Positions 10,097 through 21,791 of a DNA stretch of 64,000 nt are shown here, one piece after another. The notes beneath the pieces were generated by a model, which worked only from the letters and a program-made list of their open reading frames with translations, did not search any database and was not told where the DNA came from. The DNA lies in the NCBI RefSeq assembly GCF_011386835.1, contig NC_088799.1, forward strand, positions 72,931,302 to 72,995,301, in the 5' to 3' direction. Source of the stretch: Chrysemys picta bellii (lineage: Eukaryota > Chordata > Testudines > Emydidae). Every line of letters begins with the position of its first letter. Within the stretch, counting starts at the first letter, position 1. Made by a program: the position numbers and the translations under genes.

Positions 10097-12250
10097 AATT
10101 TCAGGGTACTTCTAGAGTCAGTGGACAGATAGGATCTCTTGGCAGCAAGGCGCATGTGAAGCTATGTAGTTAGAGAGTCAGTGAGAGCAGGAGGCAGTGC
10201 AGAGCCCAGAGATCTCCAGATTTTGGTGTGCTGATCTGTTTGATCGGGGGCGGGGGGGAGGGGGGGGACAACTTCCCAAAACCGAGAGCCCCAGGCAGAG
10301 GGGTACCCTACCTCACAGAGCTTCCAGCCCATGCCATGAATTTTTCCTGGCCCACTATAATGAGGCTGTTTCTAATGCAGAGAATTATGAAAGCCAGTTT
10401 CTCCAGCAAAATATCTTTTTTTTCCCCTTTGGCCATTTAGTTACTATTTTGCAATCACAATATGCAGGGTGTAGAGAGCATCCTCTCGTACCTTCCCCAA
10501 TGTCATGCAGAGAAATAGCACTTAGCGGAGAAAGGACTCTGGTCACACTAGCTTAAACACATGACATTTTAAGCAAAGTGATTCAGAAAAAGACAACTCT
10601 CTTTGCAACAACAGAGAGCAAGCAGCAGAGCCATCATTTGTTAAATTGGGTATTGTCTCATTAAATTTCTAAGCACAGTGTCAAAAAAGATTAGGAACAG
10701 ACTGACAAATTCAACTGGCTCAACAGCTTTGCTAAAATCGTATGACAACATTAGCACAACTATAAAGAAGGGAGAAAAATTACACAAGTAAAATAACAGA
10801 CTTAAACAGCACATAATTATAACTTCTCCGAGTGACCAGCTGACACCTGCAGTAGTAAGAGTTTGATTCCATTACACTTCTTTAACTACCCCAGCCATAG
10901 CAAACATATCCTTGCCCTAGGCAGAAAGTAGAGGATAAAAATATGAGCTAGGTATGAGAAAATATTTTCTTCCATAACTATCAAGGACATTCTTATCAAA
11001 GAAACATTGAGATGAAAGTCTTGTGGGTCTTCTGACCCAGCCAGGAATATGAGAATTCTCTCCCTTCCAGCCTGATTTCTAGACGAAAGTGGGGATGTGC
11101 AAATTAGAAGTGAGCTGAACCTTTCAACAAAATTGAATCCAAATAAAACCTCTTTGCAAAAGTCTGATTTAAAGCTTTGATTTTCCCCTTCCTCTCCCAT
11201 TTGTGAGACTCTGTGCATTGCCTGATTTTTGACAGAGACTAAATTCAGAAGTTCCAAAAAAAGAACAAGGAGCTGATGCTCAAAAGGGATGAGATTTGTC
11301 TGATTTTTTCTTGCACAATAATTGTGCATGGCATTGAAGGAGCAAGGTTCTTTGGGCCTACAGACTAAAGTGATCGGCATTTTATAATTCCATAATAAGT
11401 AGCTAATTCTGTTTTAGGATGCTTTAGTTATTGTGTAGATAATTAATTCTGATCCTACTGGAACAGTGTAAATTCAAACAAATGCTTCTTATGTTTATTT
11501 TTACCATGTAACATGATATTGGAATCTGACCTAATATACTTAGATTTTAGTGTAAGAACGTGAATTTTCCCCCTACTTCATGTGAAATAAGAAAATAAAG
11601 CACCTACAGGGCCAGAGTCATAGCAGGTGTGAATTGGTGTAGCTATGGGTACCATGACTTTAATAGAACTTAAAGCCGGATAACTGATATTTTGGTTCAC
11701 CACCAGTCCCCAGAAAATTGGGGAGGTGGCAGGGGGAAATAAATGTGTGTCAAACAAAAAACAAAACATTTGGAAAAAATAAAGCAAATCAAAAAAGTAA
11801 ACAAAAACTTTGTTTTGGGTCAAACATTTTTTTTTATTTAGGTTTTTTGGACATTTTAAAAATAAAAAGCAAAGGAAATGAAGGGCTAGATCCACAAAAT
11901 GACCAGAGAAGGAGCTACTGCTGTCTCACTCATAAATGGAGCTGGGAGATAACTGATTATTTGATTTACATGGAGGTTTTTTTTTTTTTGGGGGGGGGGG
12001 GGGGAGAAATCAGCTCAAACCAAATCCAAGAATTGAGAAAAATATTGGCAAATTTAAAAAAAAAACTATTTAGGGTGAAATAAAACATTTCATTCAAAAT
12101 AAAATGGATTTTTGGATTCCGATTAAAAGGCTAGAGTCACAAAATAGCTGGAGGAGAGAGTGCTGCTGTATTCTCTATGACCTACCTTTAGCTCTCTGGT
12201 TAGCCTACTCACATGAAGTGCAGCGCTAACAGCTTGCAACCCCCAGGTAA
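10097..12250. other. Non-coding DNA; G- and T-runs, no recognised gene
   Basis: Runs of G occur near 10245-10268 and 11990-12004. The 164-codon minus-strand frame at 10886-11380 is the longest here. It lacks a recognisable domain, and its composition follows the AT-rich background, so I treat it as chance. Confidence 0.45.
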
Positions 12251-12254
12251 TAAA

Positions 12255-12302
12255 CTCATTATTCCCTGAGGGGTTGTGACCCCCCAGTTTGAGAACCCCG
12301 GG
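12255..12302 (-). mobile_element. hAT-type terminal fragment
   Basis: Read on the minus strand this is ccggggttctcaaactgggg followed by 'tcacaacccctcagg', close to the terminal repeat CAGGGGTTCTCAAACT found in many vertebrate hAT families. Only one terminus is visible. Confidence 0.4.
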
Positions 12303-12479
12303 ATAAATAATCATTGGAGGAGGGATTTGAAGTTGGTTCACCTTCTACCTGCAAGGTAAATGGCCTAAGCCTCAGGCTCGAGGGTAGTCTGGGTTAGGTG
12401 TCTAACAGTCTCTCCTGTTGGATCTATTCCACTTTGTATAAAATACGTTAATAGCCAGCAGGCCAGAAAAGAAGTAGGA

Positions 12480-12770
12480 GAATGACTCTATAGCCTGGTG
12501 GTTATAGCATGTGCCCTGGAGACCCAGGTTCCTGCATCTGCTCCAATGATTATTTAATTACTTATGCACCGTGGAACAGCTTCAACAGGAGTTATTAAGA
12601 AAACCATGTCCCAAGATTATCCTATAGCCCAGTGATTAGAACACTGTCCATAACATGGGAGACCAAAGTGCAAATCCCTTCTCTTTGCTAGGCAGAGGGG
12701 GAAGTGACTCCAATATGCTCACATCCCAGGTGAGTGTTCTCACCATTGGGCTACAAATTATAAGTGATCC
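12480..12770 (+). mobile_element. tRNA-related SINE-type repeat (two forward heads, one inverted)
   Basis: Two forward tRNA-like stretches occur: 'tagcctggtggttatagcatg' style at 12491 with a B-box-like aggttcctgcatc at 12527, and 'tagcccagtgattagaacac' style at 12624 with aagtgcaaatccc at 12666. A third, at 12715-12760, is the reverse complement of the same head (caggtgagtgttctcaccattgggct). This resembles a known composite of tRNA-derived heads in turtle repeats. It is not a functional tRNA: no cloverleaf closes. Confidence 0.5.
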
Positions 12771-12774
12771 TCCT

Positions 12775-13235
12775 TCCTTAGTTGTTTTATACATGATACT
12801 TAAGTCCCCTTCTGAATCTAGACCCTCCCCCCAACATTGGCCAAAAATATATGGCAAATTTGTGAATAGTTTCAAGTCAAGTGAAACTACATTTTTGTGT
12901 GTAAATAAGCTGTACTCAACTCTAATGGAATTGCATCCATTTACATCAGAAGAGGATCTACCTTTTTATGTCACAACTTTGAACAGTAATAAGGATTGGA
13001 AACTAGTAAACAGAGCTCCAAAATCCATATTTTGAGGAAGGTGATTTTTATGATGTTCATGTATAAGCAAGTGAATAAATACAATACATAGGTAAGACAA
13101 AGTTTTAAAACAAAATAACTATACATATATGACATGTTATTTTCCTTCTGCAACTTTACTCAAACAAGTCTCCCTGGTGTCCTCCAGAGCCAACCCTAAT
13201 GCCTGCTACAAAGATCAAATATATACACAGTCACA

Positions 13236-13268
<33 letters not shown>

Positions 13269-16075
13269 GCCCCAAACCTGACTCTGATTGGCACAATGCT
13301 TCCTGTAGGTGGGGCTTACCATATATAAACCCTATCCTCCATTTTGAATTTCTCTTCATCTAAACAAATGGCTTCCTGCATCAGGAGGAGGTAGTAATCT
13401 TGAACCAAGGTAAGATGGCAGGGGGTGGGAAAGAGAGATGGAAGGAGGAAACTTCCTTCCAGAGACACATATTTTGAATTTAGGGTCTAGATTCCAGCAG
13501 GTAAAAGAAAGGAAGTAGGGAAAGGACATGAAAGGTTGTTTATATATATTCTGCAACCCATAAAATGACTATGTATCCATAAAGCTTCTGGAAGTGGAAT
13601 CCTTTTCTTTAGGAATCCTGCACTGCATAAAAATGTGGTTGGTGTTGTTTGTAGAAATGAATGGTTTGTTAGGGCTAGATTCTGATCACAGTTACATCTG
13701 GGCAAGTCAGGGATAATTCCACTGAGAATTGGACCATTTATGTAATTGTAGAATGTATTTATTAATACAGAACATGTGTTAGATCAACCCAACTGTGGGT
13801 TTTCCTGTGGAAGTGAATTGCAGTGGGGAGAGGAAAATTCTGTCCTGTTCTCTGGGGGGTGGCGGGGGAGGATTTGTCCCCTTTCCCTGAGGATCAACCC
13901 TCATTCCTCACTATTCCCTACAGAGGCCCAGAGCCACCCTTGTGATAGCCTTGGAGCCTTGCTGTGCCATCCCAATACAGGTTTGTGACTTAATGATGCA
14001 AATAGTCCAGAGGGATTAGGTCAGAAGAATCTTCTTCCTTTGACTACAATGGGGTGATGTGTGATTAAAACAAGCAGGATGTGGTTTATAGACACTGGGC
14101 TTCTTCATTTCAGCTCTTTTGCACTACATTGGCAGCACAAATGAATCATTAACCCCAGGCTCTCTCCAACTGAGGATTCTGCTGGCTGGCAGAACAGCTC
14201 CAAGAGCTTACTAAACTATATTGGGTCTGGGGCCAACCTAAAGTTGGTCCCAGAATCAGGAACCCCAAACCAGCTTCTTTGCAGCCCAATTCCTTGAATT
14301 ACCCCCAGAAGGTATCTGAGTATCTGGGCCACTGGTTTTAGATGCCCACTAACTGAATATGGTTGTTCTGGAGCCTGCAGTAGCTAAAGTTTTCAACCCT
14401 ATACATATTTTTTTTAAAACGTTCATGCCTATTTTTATATAATTCACATAAAACCTCTTTACAAGATTTTACCTGTGGAATAGCTTTTCATAAGGTATAT
14501 TTTGCAGATTTTGTCAAACACATTTTTTTTTTAAATAATGGCAACAGATTTATATATCAATAGAAATGTACTGTTTGGGTTGCTGAAGAACAATTCCTCA
14601 TTAGAACCAGGGCTTATCACTTCTGAGCATTAAATTACAAGCAATAGTTGTGGTTCTAGTTTTCCAGGAATGACAGCTGCTGTGATATAGAGTATAGACT
14701 TCAAAGGATTCCCTTTTCCCATCTCCAGAGACATGGATATTTATATTGAGCTCCCTAATCACCAATTTTATATTTCTTAACTCTCCATCAAGTAAGCTGT
14801 AATATTGTGTATACAATATTTAAAATGCCACTTAGTTTTTATTGCACTGCTTGGCAGACAATATTTTTACATTATTTTATTCCAGAGCAAAATTACAGGG
14901 AAATATCCTAAAGATACTGTATTATAGAAAGATTAAGGCTCAGGGAGATTTCTCTATAGAAGAGAGTCACTTTCAGTGTAACAGGCTGGGAGACAGGAGT
15001 CTTGAATCATTATTTGACAACTTTTTCCTGATTATTTATGACTATTTTACAGCAGTCATAAAACAGATGTTAATCAGGAAAATTCAATAAAACACTGGCC
15101 AAGGCCTCTGGAAAGGGCAGTAAATAGCTAAATTACCTTCAACAGCTGTACAATTAAGGAGATTTAACTGTTTTAAGCTGTTACAGGCCTGAAAATAAGG
15201 GAACACAAGGAGATGGCAGAGCTCTAATGTCGTGACAGGTCTGAGAGATTGTTGGATAGTTTATGCTGTCTTTTTGCAAAATGCCCCTTGAGACTGTGGA
15301 GATGCTCAAAATTAAAATGATGTTTTGGGAAATGTAGGTGATTCATAAAATGCTGTCAGTCAACCCCTTCTCCAAAATATGGGTGGTGCATCCTCAGAGA
15401 AACAACTAAGGCTCAAATTGCAGGATGCCAGGATGGGAAACACCTGCTCAAGGCAGAATCCATTTTGTGGAAGCTCCTTCCATTCACTGAGGATGGGGCA
15501 TGTTTGGGGCAAGATGTGGGCAGCAGCCCTGTGAGAAATGGGTGGGGTGAGTGGAGGTGTTACTCCAAGGGCCTGTCTGCCATTTCCCCACATATGAGGG
15601 AGTGGCATTACCCTAGCAGAGACTACTGTAAGCTCTGTTATTGTAACTGTTCTGCTACTGCTGCTCTGTGGTGTTTGGGGTGGGAGGATATCTGTCCATC
15701 AAACTGTTTAAGGTTCCCTGTGCCAAATCCTTCTTGTAGAGTTTGCTGCAAGAGACAGGATTTGCCTCCAAAATCAAATGGAGTGGTTTAAATTCTAGTT
15801 GTTCTACTGAAAATCCTAGACTGTGCCTTACTTCCCTCCCACTTCAACTACGATAGCCTGCTTCCCACTGATCTCCCTGCATTAAATGTCTTCCTCCTTC
15901 TTCTTTGCTCAAAATGTGACTGCTGAAATTTCCATCTGCTGTGCCTGATATCTTTATACAACACAAGTAATATGACAAAACCAGGATCTCAGATGATTAT
16001 ATTTATTAAATAAACACAAACACACAAGGCCTAGCTACAGTACACACTAGAAAGCTCACCAAAGCGATACCATAC
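12775..16075. other. Non-coding DNA with a CT microsatellite and one degenerate foldback-like piece
   Basis: The only clear features are (CT)n at 13237-13268 and a phrase at 13673-13735 (ctagattctgatcacagttac) that resembles half of the foldback element at 24062. GC-richer stretches at 13800-13990 and 15360-15640 could be old repeats. No exon was recognised. Confidence 0.4.
13237..13268. repeat. (CT)n microsatellite
   Basis: About 16 uninterrupted CT dinucleotides are visible. Confidence 0.95.
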
Positions 16076-16079
16076 TATT

Positions 16080-16440
16080 CCTATACATTCACCATCCTCT
16101 CTGCAACTCTGACCATATTATCCCTTCCTTGAATCCTGTTACTTGTCTTCATCTCTTTCCACGTGAAACTCAAGTTATTCACACTCATTTTTTTGAGACT
16201 TTGCTCTCATTTCATGCCCTTGCTGCTTAGCCTCTCTCTAATGTTCTGATTACAGCTTCCTTTGTTCTCATCACCAATTCTAGGCTCCAAGCCTTCTTTG
16301 ATGACTTGCACTTCCTGCACATGAACAGTCATCCCTCTCCTCATTCAAATCCAGTCTTTAGCAAAGCCCTATTCAATCATTCTCTACAAAATTTTGTTTG
16401 TGGCCTTTGAGGTAAAGTGTGTTCTTTGTGTGTTTCACAG
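16080..16440 (+). mobile_element. L2/CR1-clade LINE fragment, degenerate
   Basis: The pyrimidine-rich order (ctctctgcaactctgacc...ttgaatcc...tttccacgtgaaact...ccaagccttctttgatgac...atccagtctttagcaaagccc) follows the 3' coding end and UTR of L2-like LINEs, which encode repeated 'LHWLPV' and 'FK-LK-L' segments. Frames are broken throughout. The call is from pattern memory, with no clean ends. Confidence 0.35.
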
Positions 16441-16470
16441 GACCTACTTCTATGGGCCCTTATCCTTGCT

Positions 16471-16739
16471 GGTATGTCTACACTGCAGCTGAGAGTGAGT
16501 CTCCCAGCCTGGGTAGTCAGAGTCGAGCTAGTGCACTACATATAGTAGTGTGGATGTTGTGACACAGGTGGTGACGTGACCAGGGGTCAGGTAGGCTTGG
16601 ACATGGGCAACTAATCCGACTAGCTGCCAATGCTGCAATGTCCATGCTGCTATTTTGTCTGTGTTATCTCAAGCAGAGCTAGAGTGAGTCTGTCTACCTA
16701 GCCTTGTAGACTCACTCCCTTCTGCAGTGTAGATGTACC
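16471..16739. mobile_element. Foldback MITE with long inverted termini, 269 bp
   Basis: The left end ggtatgtctacactgcag is matched by an inverted right end (ctgcagtgtagatgtacc). Similarity continues inward for about 90 bases: gagtgagtct and ctagctc motifs recur inverted, and agtagtgtgg is matched by catgctgctat. It has no coding capacity. I recall the style as an abundant turtle foldback family but cannot name it. Confidence 0.55.
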
Positions 16740-16769
16740 TCTGGAGCCTCTGAGCTCTACTGCAATACG

Positions 16770-16793
16770 TAATAAATAAATAAATAAATAAAA
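16770..16793. repeat. (AAAT)n microsatellite
   Basis: Six AAAT units are visible, just downstream of the foldback MITE. Confidence 0.9.
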
Positions 16794-16799
16794 GAGGGC

Positions 16800-19510
16800 A
16801 TGGCAACGCCATGGACTATTATTTATTTTCTGTATTGTTTATGTCTGCATTACAATGCCTTAGAGCAACAACCATTGGTTGTTGCAGAATACAGTATGCC
16901 CATAAGCTTAGGTATCGTTTAGGGGCTGGCAAACACAGAGGAAAAGAACAGAACAAATACTGCATTCGGATATAGAGTTTAAATACCTTGCTCCCTGGCC
17001 CATTCAAATATCTGTCTCCAAGTATGTAATATTTCATGAAAATTGCACTTAATTTGTGCTGTTAATAAAATAAGGTAGAATTTTTCTACAATTTAGATGT
17101 ATATTTCTGCATCAGTATTTGTACTGCAGGTGGTGTGGTGTTTTTTTGTTTTTTTTTTGTATATGTCAGAAAAATTTCAATTCAAAACCATAAAAAAAAA
17201 ATCCAATGCTTGGTGCTGTCAAGAGAATATATTAGAATACCTATCAGGTGCAGTTCAAGATGGATGGACAGATTATATTTTGATTGCACCCACATAATTT
17301 CTCTGTGACCATGGCTGAAAGGTAGGCCTTGCTTTTCTACTTGTTAAGAGTAGTTGTATGTCTTCTGGCACTGACAAGTTGAGTTTCCTGTGCATGAAGA
17401 AGGATTCAATATTACAGTCTATTATGTCAGAAGTATAGGGTATGAGAGGATCATGGGAGAAAAATAATAGTAAAAAACATTGTTCACTGAACTGAAAAGA
17501 ACACATGGATAAGAAGCATCTTATACTAAATTTGATCTTGGTCTATTTATTTTTTGGTCCTCTTCTATACATCAAAATGAATTAAAATGAAAATTTATCA
17601 GCCCATGATGAAACTGTAAGAAGACCATATTAGCAAAAACTACTAATTTACTTATGCAGGATTAAAAGTATTTGATTCTTTTACATAAACCTTCCCTTTG
17701 GACTTCAAATAGCAGAACCGGATTTCTTAGTACTATTTGATATCAAAATTAATTCAACTGGAAAGTAATACTATACAGGAATAAGGTGTCATGGCATGTG
17801 GAGAGGAACAATATAAAATTTTGTCCAGCTTTCATTTGAACACAAACCTTTCTTTTTGTTCAATATTTAGCACCTAACAGTGGGATTGTATTTGCATTTC
17901 AAAGGCTAGAAGAGGACTTGGCTAAAAAAAATAAAAAACAGCTGCCCAGAGACACTGATGACCTCCAAAAGTTAGGTGGAGAGTACATTTGAGAGGCAAA
18001 TGAAAACAATTCTTTACCAATAATTTAGTCAATGATCAATAGGAAAAAAAAATTACATCAGATAAATTATTCACCAAATATTCTTCAACCTTCTAAGGAG
18101 TTGGTCAAATATTGAAATAATAATAATTTAGTTTTAGAATTAAATAAAAATTTGTTAGCTATGATTCACCACAAATTACACCAGACTTTACTGCTACTCC
18201 AGTGTAGTCCATGAAGTTGTACTGCTGTAACACTGCAACCACTCAGTGGTGCATCAGGCCCATTGCTCACAATAAATAATTCCCCTAGTTCTGTTTGGAG
18301 GGGGTGGGCTCTAAAATGTTTGCAATAGAATAATCTGAGAAATAGAAACATTTGAAACTTAAAGTGTGAAGTTGTAGCCTTAAGCAACTGTTATGCAGCT
18401 ATTTCTGTCTGAAACCAGCAAAGAGTATCAAAAGCATCTTTCAGGAATTCATATTTCAAGCATTTCTGAAATAAACATTGATAAGATGAATGCTCTTCTA
18501 CGATGTTGTTAAAAGATGTTTAGTTAACTGTGATTTCAGTCAACTAGATGAACCAAATGCAAAATTCAGCAGTCAGGTCCATCTCAGAGATTTGTGGCAT
18601 TTTGCATTTAATAACCAATGTAGCAATCAAATGTACATGTTCATGTTGTGTTGTCCCTCTCAGAATTGTAGTATTGACATTCTTCAGCTACGAGTGATCC
18701 AAATGTAATTTAATGAATATTGTCAATGTACAATTGAAATTGTTTCACAACAGCATGTACAATATGTGGGGGCATAACTGAATAGAATTTAGTTACACTG
18801 TAGCATGGCTGGGCTATATGTTGTTTGCAATTGCAATGGACCTTCACAGACTATAAGACGAGGAAGTAAATATTTACACTAGAATAGAAGGAATAATTTT
18901 CAACAAATAATTTATCCAGCGAATGTAACCCATTTTTCCTGCTTGTGAAATATCCGCAAGCAGATCAAGATTTCCATGAATTGTAATATGTGATGTTAAA
19001 CATGACTTACGACACTTTTGAATCTGTACATTTTATTGCTCTCTGTTAACTTTTCAGAGAAAATCTATTCAGACAGATGTAAATCTGTAAAATATATGTA
19101 CCCTAAAATATAGGCTTGAGAGTGAAAGAATTTATAAGCATGTGTATTATTATTTATTTATAAATGGAGGAATGGGGGCGAGAGACCGTTCCTGTTTATA
19201 TGGAAATAAATCCACCAGATGAATGAAAATACGCTGGCTCCTGTTAGGTTTACTGTGCATAAATCAAAATATTTCAAGGGACGAGGACCAAAAGAAATAT
19301 GCCAATAGTAGGTTGTTCTTCACTGACTGACCCTTAGTATTTAATTTGAAACCATGTCTTATCTTTTCATCACATTTTAAATTAACATAATCTCATGAAC
19401 TCAGTCTGACCAAAAGAAAATATCTTTTAAATATAAAGGCTAAAGTTGTCGGTATTGGATAGGTATATGATGTTGGGCACCTACAGCACAGTATAGACTT
19501 GTCAATAAGT
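16800..19510. other. Non-coding DNA; one weak foldback-like piece
   Basis: AT-rich. Positions 18170-18265 hold an 'attacaccagac...ccagtgtag...gcatcaggccc' series reminiscent of the foldback family at 24062. Nothing else could be named. Confidence 0.35.
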
Positions 19511-19514
19511 GGCT

Positions 19515-19597
19515 GGATTTTCTGAGGTGCTGTGCACCTGCAGCCATTGTCTTCAGTCAGAATTGTGGGTGCTCATCTCTTTGAAAATTAGACCAGC
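19515..19597. repeat. Degenerate foldback element
   Basis: The left side 'attttctgaggtgctgtgcacc' is mirrored on the right by 'gggtgctcatctctttgaaaat', with 'cattgtcttcagtcag' between. It has the layout of a short hairpin element and related phrases at 20785-20852. Confidence 0.45.
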
Positions 19598-20079
19598 TCT
19601 GTTCCTGCAATCTGGACTATGTAGGAGGAGTGTTACAGCTGCACTGATTTTCATTGTAATCAGTGTGACTCAGTGTGGGCACAAAATCAGATTATAGCAT
19701 CAGTACCTCCATATGATAGGTAAAGCCTAATTTTAGGCATCCAAGGACCTGATCTGGCAAATGCGACTAGGAATAGCTCTTGCTATTACAAAGAATCTCA
19801 TTAATGTCAAGCAGACACTACATGGATGTAAGTACCATTCTCCATACTATTTGCAGGACCTGGTGCAAAGTTGGGCAATTGTGGCCTAAATTGTGTTTTT
19901 TGTTTTGTTTTTAAGGGAAACAAAGGACTGAATGTCTGCATCTCTGTGAAACAATACACATCTGTGAAATGGAGTCTGAACTTTAAAGGGCTGTGGGAAA
20001 GTTTAAAATACTTTAAAATTAAGTTTGAAATCTTCATTTAAAAATATCAGCACAGCAACCATTCAGATATTGTGTGAAA

Positions 20080-20185
20080 TATATAAAAAATTAATCACAA
20101 GATTAAAAAGTCACAATCACAGTTATAATCATACTATTAAACAATAATAGAATACCATTTAAAAATATTTTTGGATGTTGGGGGA
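20080..20185 (+). mobile_element. hAT-like element fragment
   Basis: The order ttaatcacaagattaaa, cacaatcacagttataatc, 'actattaaacaataatagaatacca' and 'aatatttttggatgtt' parallels the element at 63890-64000 (ttaatcgcactgttaaacaa, then tagaataccaattg). These are two diverged copies of one family. Confidence 0.5.
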
Positions 20186-20590
20186 AATCTGTGTGTGTGT
20201 TGGGGGGAGTGTGTCTCTAAGCAGAGCAGTCACCTGTCTGAAAGCTTGTTCAGGCAGCAGCAGCCACCGGCACCTCCCACTCTTGACCTAGAAGCAACAG
20301 CACAGACAAGCACCCTGTCCCCCCACCCCAGCTCAGCAGAGACTGGGTACGAGGGTGGGCGGATGGGACAGCCTGACATCAACCCTTCCCCGGCGCCCCC
20401 TTTGCACAGCAGCTAGGAGGTTCCTGGTTGCGAGCAACTTGGCCAGGGATGGTGCCAAGGCAGGAGAAGGGGATGGGGTGTAGGAGCAATGGTGGCTGCA
20501 GATGGCAGCAGAGCAGTGGGTGGAGGAGGGGAAACCCTGCTCCAGAGATGCCTCCTGAGCACTGGGCAATGGTCCAGCCCACCCTACCTA

Positions 20591-20707
20591 TGCTTACCAG
20601 ATAGCAACTGTGAGGAAACGGGACGGGGTGGGGGGTAATAGGCGCCTATATAAGAAAAACTCCCCCAAAATCGGACTGTTCCTTTAAAAATGGGACATCT
20701 GGTCACC
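20591..20707. mobile_element. Short MITE with ACCAGAT termini
   Basis: It starts tgcttaccagatagcaactg and ends gggacatctggtcaccc. The inverted ACCAGAT / ATCTGGT ends and cta on both sides (20588-20590, 20708-20710) suggest a small DNA element with a 3-base duplication, as in Harbinger-type MITEs. I cannot confirm the superfamily. Confidence 0.5.
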
Positions 20708-20784
20708 CTAGCCCTACCCCTAAGGCCAGCCCTGCTCCTGAGCCAGTAGCAGCAGACAGGCTCTGAGAGTAATATCCTGCGCAT

Positions 20785-20852
20785 TTCTGAGCACCTTCAA
20801 CAAATACTGAAGTTAATGGGAATTTATGCAACGACACCTGAAATATCAGGCC
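20785..20852. repeat. Degenerate foldback element
   Basis: 'atttctgagcaccttcaac', 'actgaagttaatggga' and 'cacctgaaatatcaggccc' occur in order, matching the family at 19515. Confidence 0.4.
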
Positions 20853-20897
20853 CAAAGGAATATATGGCCTTCTATATAGAACCTTTAAATGACATAC

Positions 20898-20909
20898 ACA
20901 ATGATAAGA
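20898..20909. repeat. Target site duplication, left copy, of the second PLE unit
   Basis: acaatgataaga, repeated exactly at 21105-21116. Confidence 0.8.
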
Positions 20910-21104
20910 ATCAGGGGGTAGCCGTGTTAGTCTGTATCTACAAAAGCAACAAGAAGTCTGGTGGCACCTTAAAGACTAACAGATTTATTTGGGCATAAGC
21001 TTTCGTGGGGAAAAACCTGAAGAAGTGAGGTTTTTACCCACGAAAGCTTATGCCCAAATAAATCTGTTAGTCTTTAAGGTGCCACCAGACTCCTTGTTGT
21101 TTTT
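20910..21104. mobile_element. Penelope-like terminal repeat, inverted 195-bp unit
   Basis: The left arm (20942-21009) and right arm (21037-21104) are near-perfect reverse complements around a 27-base loop (21010-21036). The left side carries an extra 32-base tail (20910-20941) that includes gtagccgtgttagtctgtat, which is the reverse complement of the PLE tail at 2441-2475. The right arm stops at ccttgttgttttt. No coding part remains. The sequence differs from the 110-2487 element at many positions, so it is a different subfamily and a separate insertion. Confidence 0.8.
21017..21055 (+). ncRNA. Hammerhead-like motif in the second PLE unit
   Basis: CTGAAGA (canonical CUGANGA), an imperfect stem II (gtgagg / ccac with a bulge), GAAA and stem III gc / gc are in order. 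The base expected to be U at the end of stem III is C, and an extra A precedes stem II. Stem I is not evident. Confidence 0.25.
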
Positions 21105-21116
21105 ACAATGATAAGA
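21105..21116. repeat. Target site duplication, right copy, of the second PLE unit
   Basis: Exact 12-bp match to 20898-20909. Confidence 0.8.
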
Positions 21117-21661
21117 GTTGTTTAGAAAAAGCTTAGATGGTTCAAGGGTGTTATCTGTAGAAGATGTTTTGAACATTTAGTGTAGACAGATATCATGAAT
21201 AAGTGAACACTTTGATGTCTCTCTTTAGAAAAGGGAATGCCTCATGATGCTTTCATTTCCAGTATTGGGTCAAAACTTTTAAAAATCCATACAGTTTTCA
21301 ATAAAAGACAAACTCAGATGTTCTCAGGTGCTTTGCCCAGTGATGTTAATTTTAATTCTAGAGGAACCAGTGCAAACTCAGTTTAGCCAAACTGTAACAG
21401 TCATCTTCACCTTTTGGTTTCCTCTGAAATGTTCATGTAACAGGAATAAAACAAAAACTCTGTGAAGATGTTAAAATATACAACTGTGTAATAGTAGCAA
21501 GAATGCTTTCTACTGGTTAAGGCAAAAGATCAGGGTCAAAATTCCTGGGTTTTATTTCCATTTCAAACCTGGAATAATTGTGTGACTTTGACTAAACCAT
21601 TTAACTTCTGTATGTCATGGTTAGCCTTACACTTAACATGTGGGGATTAATGATGTCTTCT

Positions 21662-21791
21662 TTCTGGGGCAGATGGGGTTAATTGACACTTAATCTACTT
21701 ACTTTATATATATATATATATATACTTACTTTATATATATATATATATAAGTAAGTAGATTAAGTGTCAATTAACCCCATCTGCCCCAGAA
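21662..21791. repeat. 130-bp palindrome with an AT-repeat core
   Basis: Positions 21662-21702 and 21751-21791 are perfect reverse complements (41 bases). Between them lie two (AT)n tracts separated by acttact. No transposon termini, tail or duplication was seen. Such AT-cored palindromes are unstable and may be polymorphic or partly an assembly product. Confidence 0.85.

Noticed and set aside
10886..11380. 164-codon minus-strand frame
   Set aside because: No motif, no codon pattern unlike the background and no splice context; a chance frame.
12480..12770. Possible tRNA genes
   Set aside because: A- and B-box-like phrases are present but no cloverleaf closes and the three heads are mutually related, so a SINE is the better reading.
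13260..13345. TATA-like atatataaaccc downstream of the CT repeat, a possible promoter
   Set aside because: No CpG enrichment, no downstream coding exon and no initiator context that I can defend.
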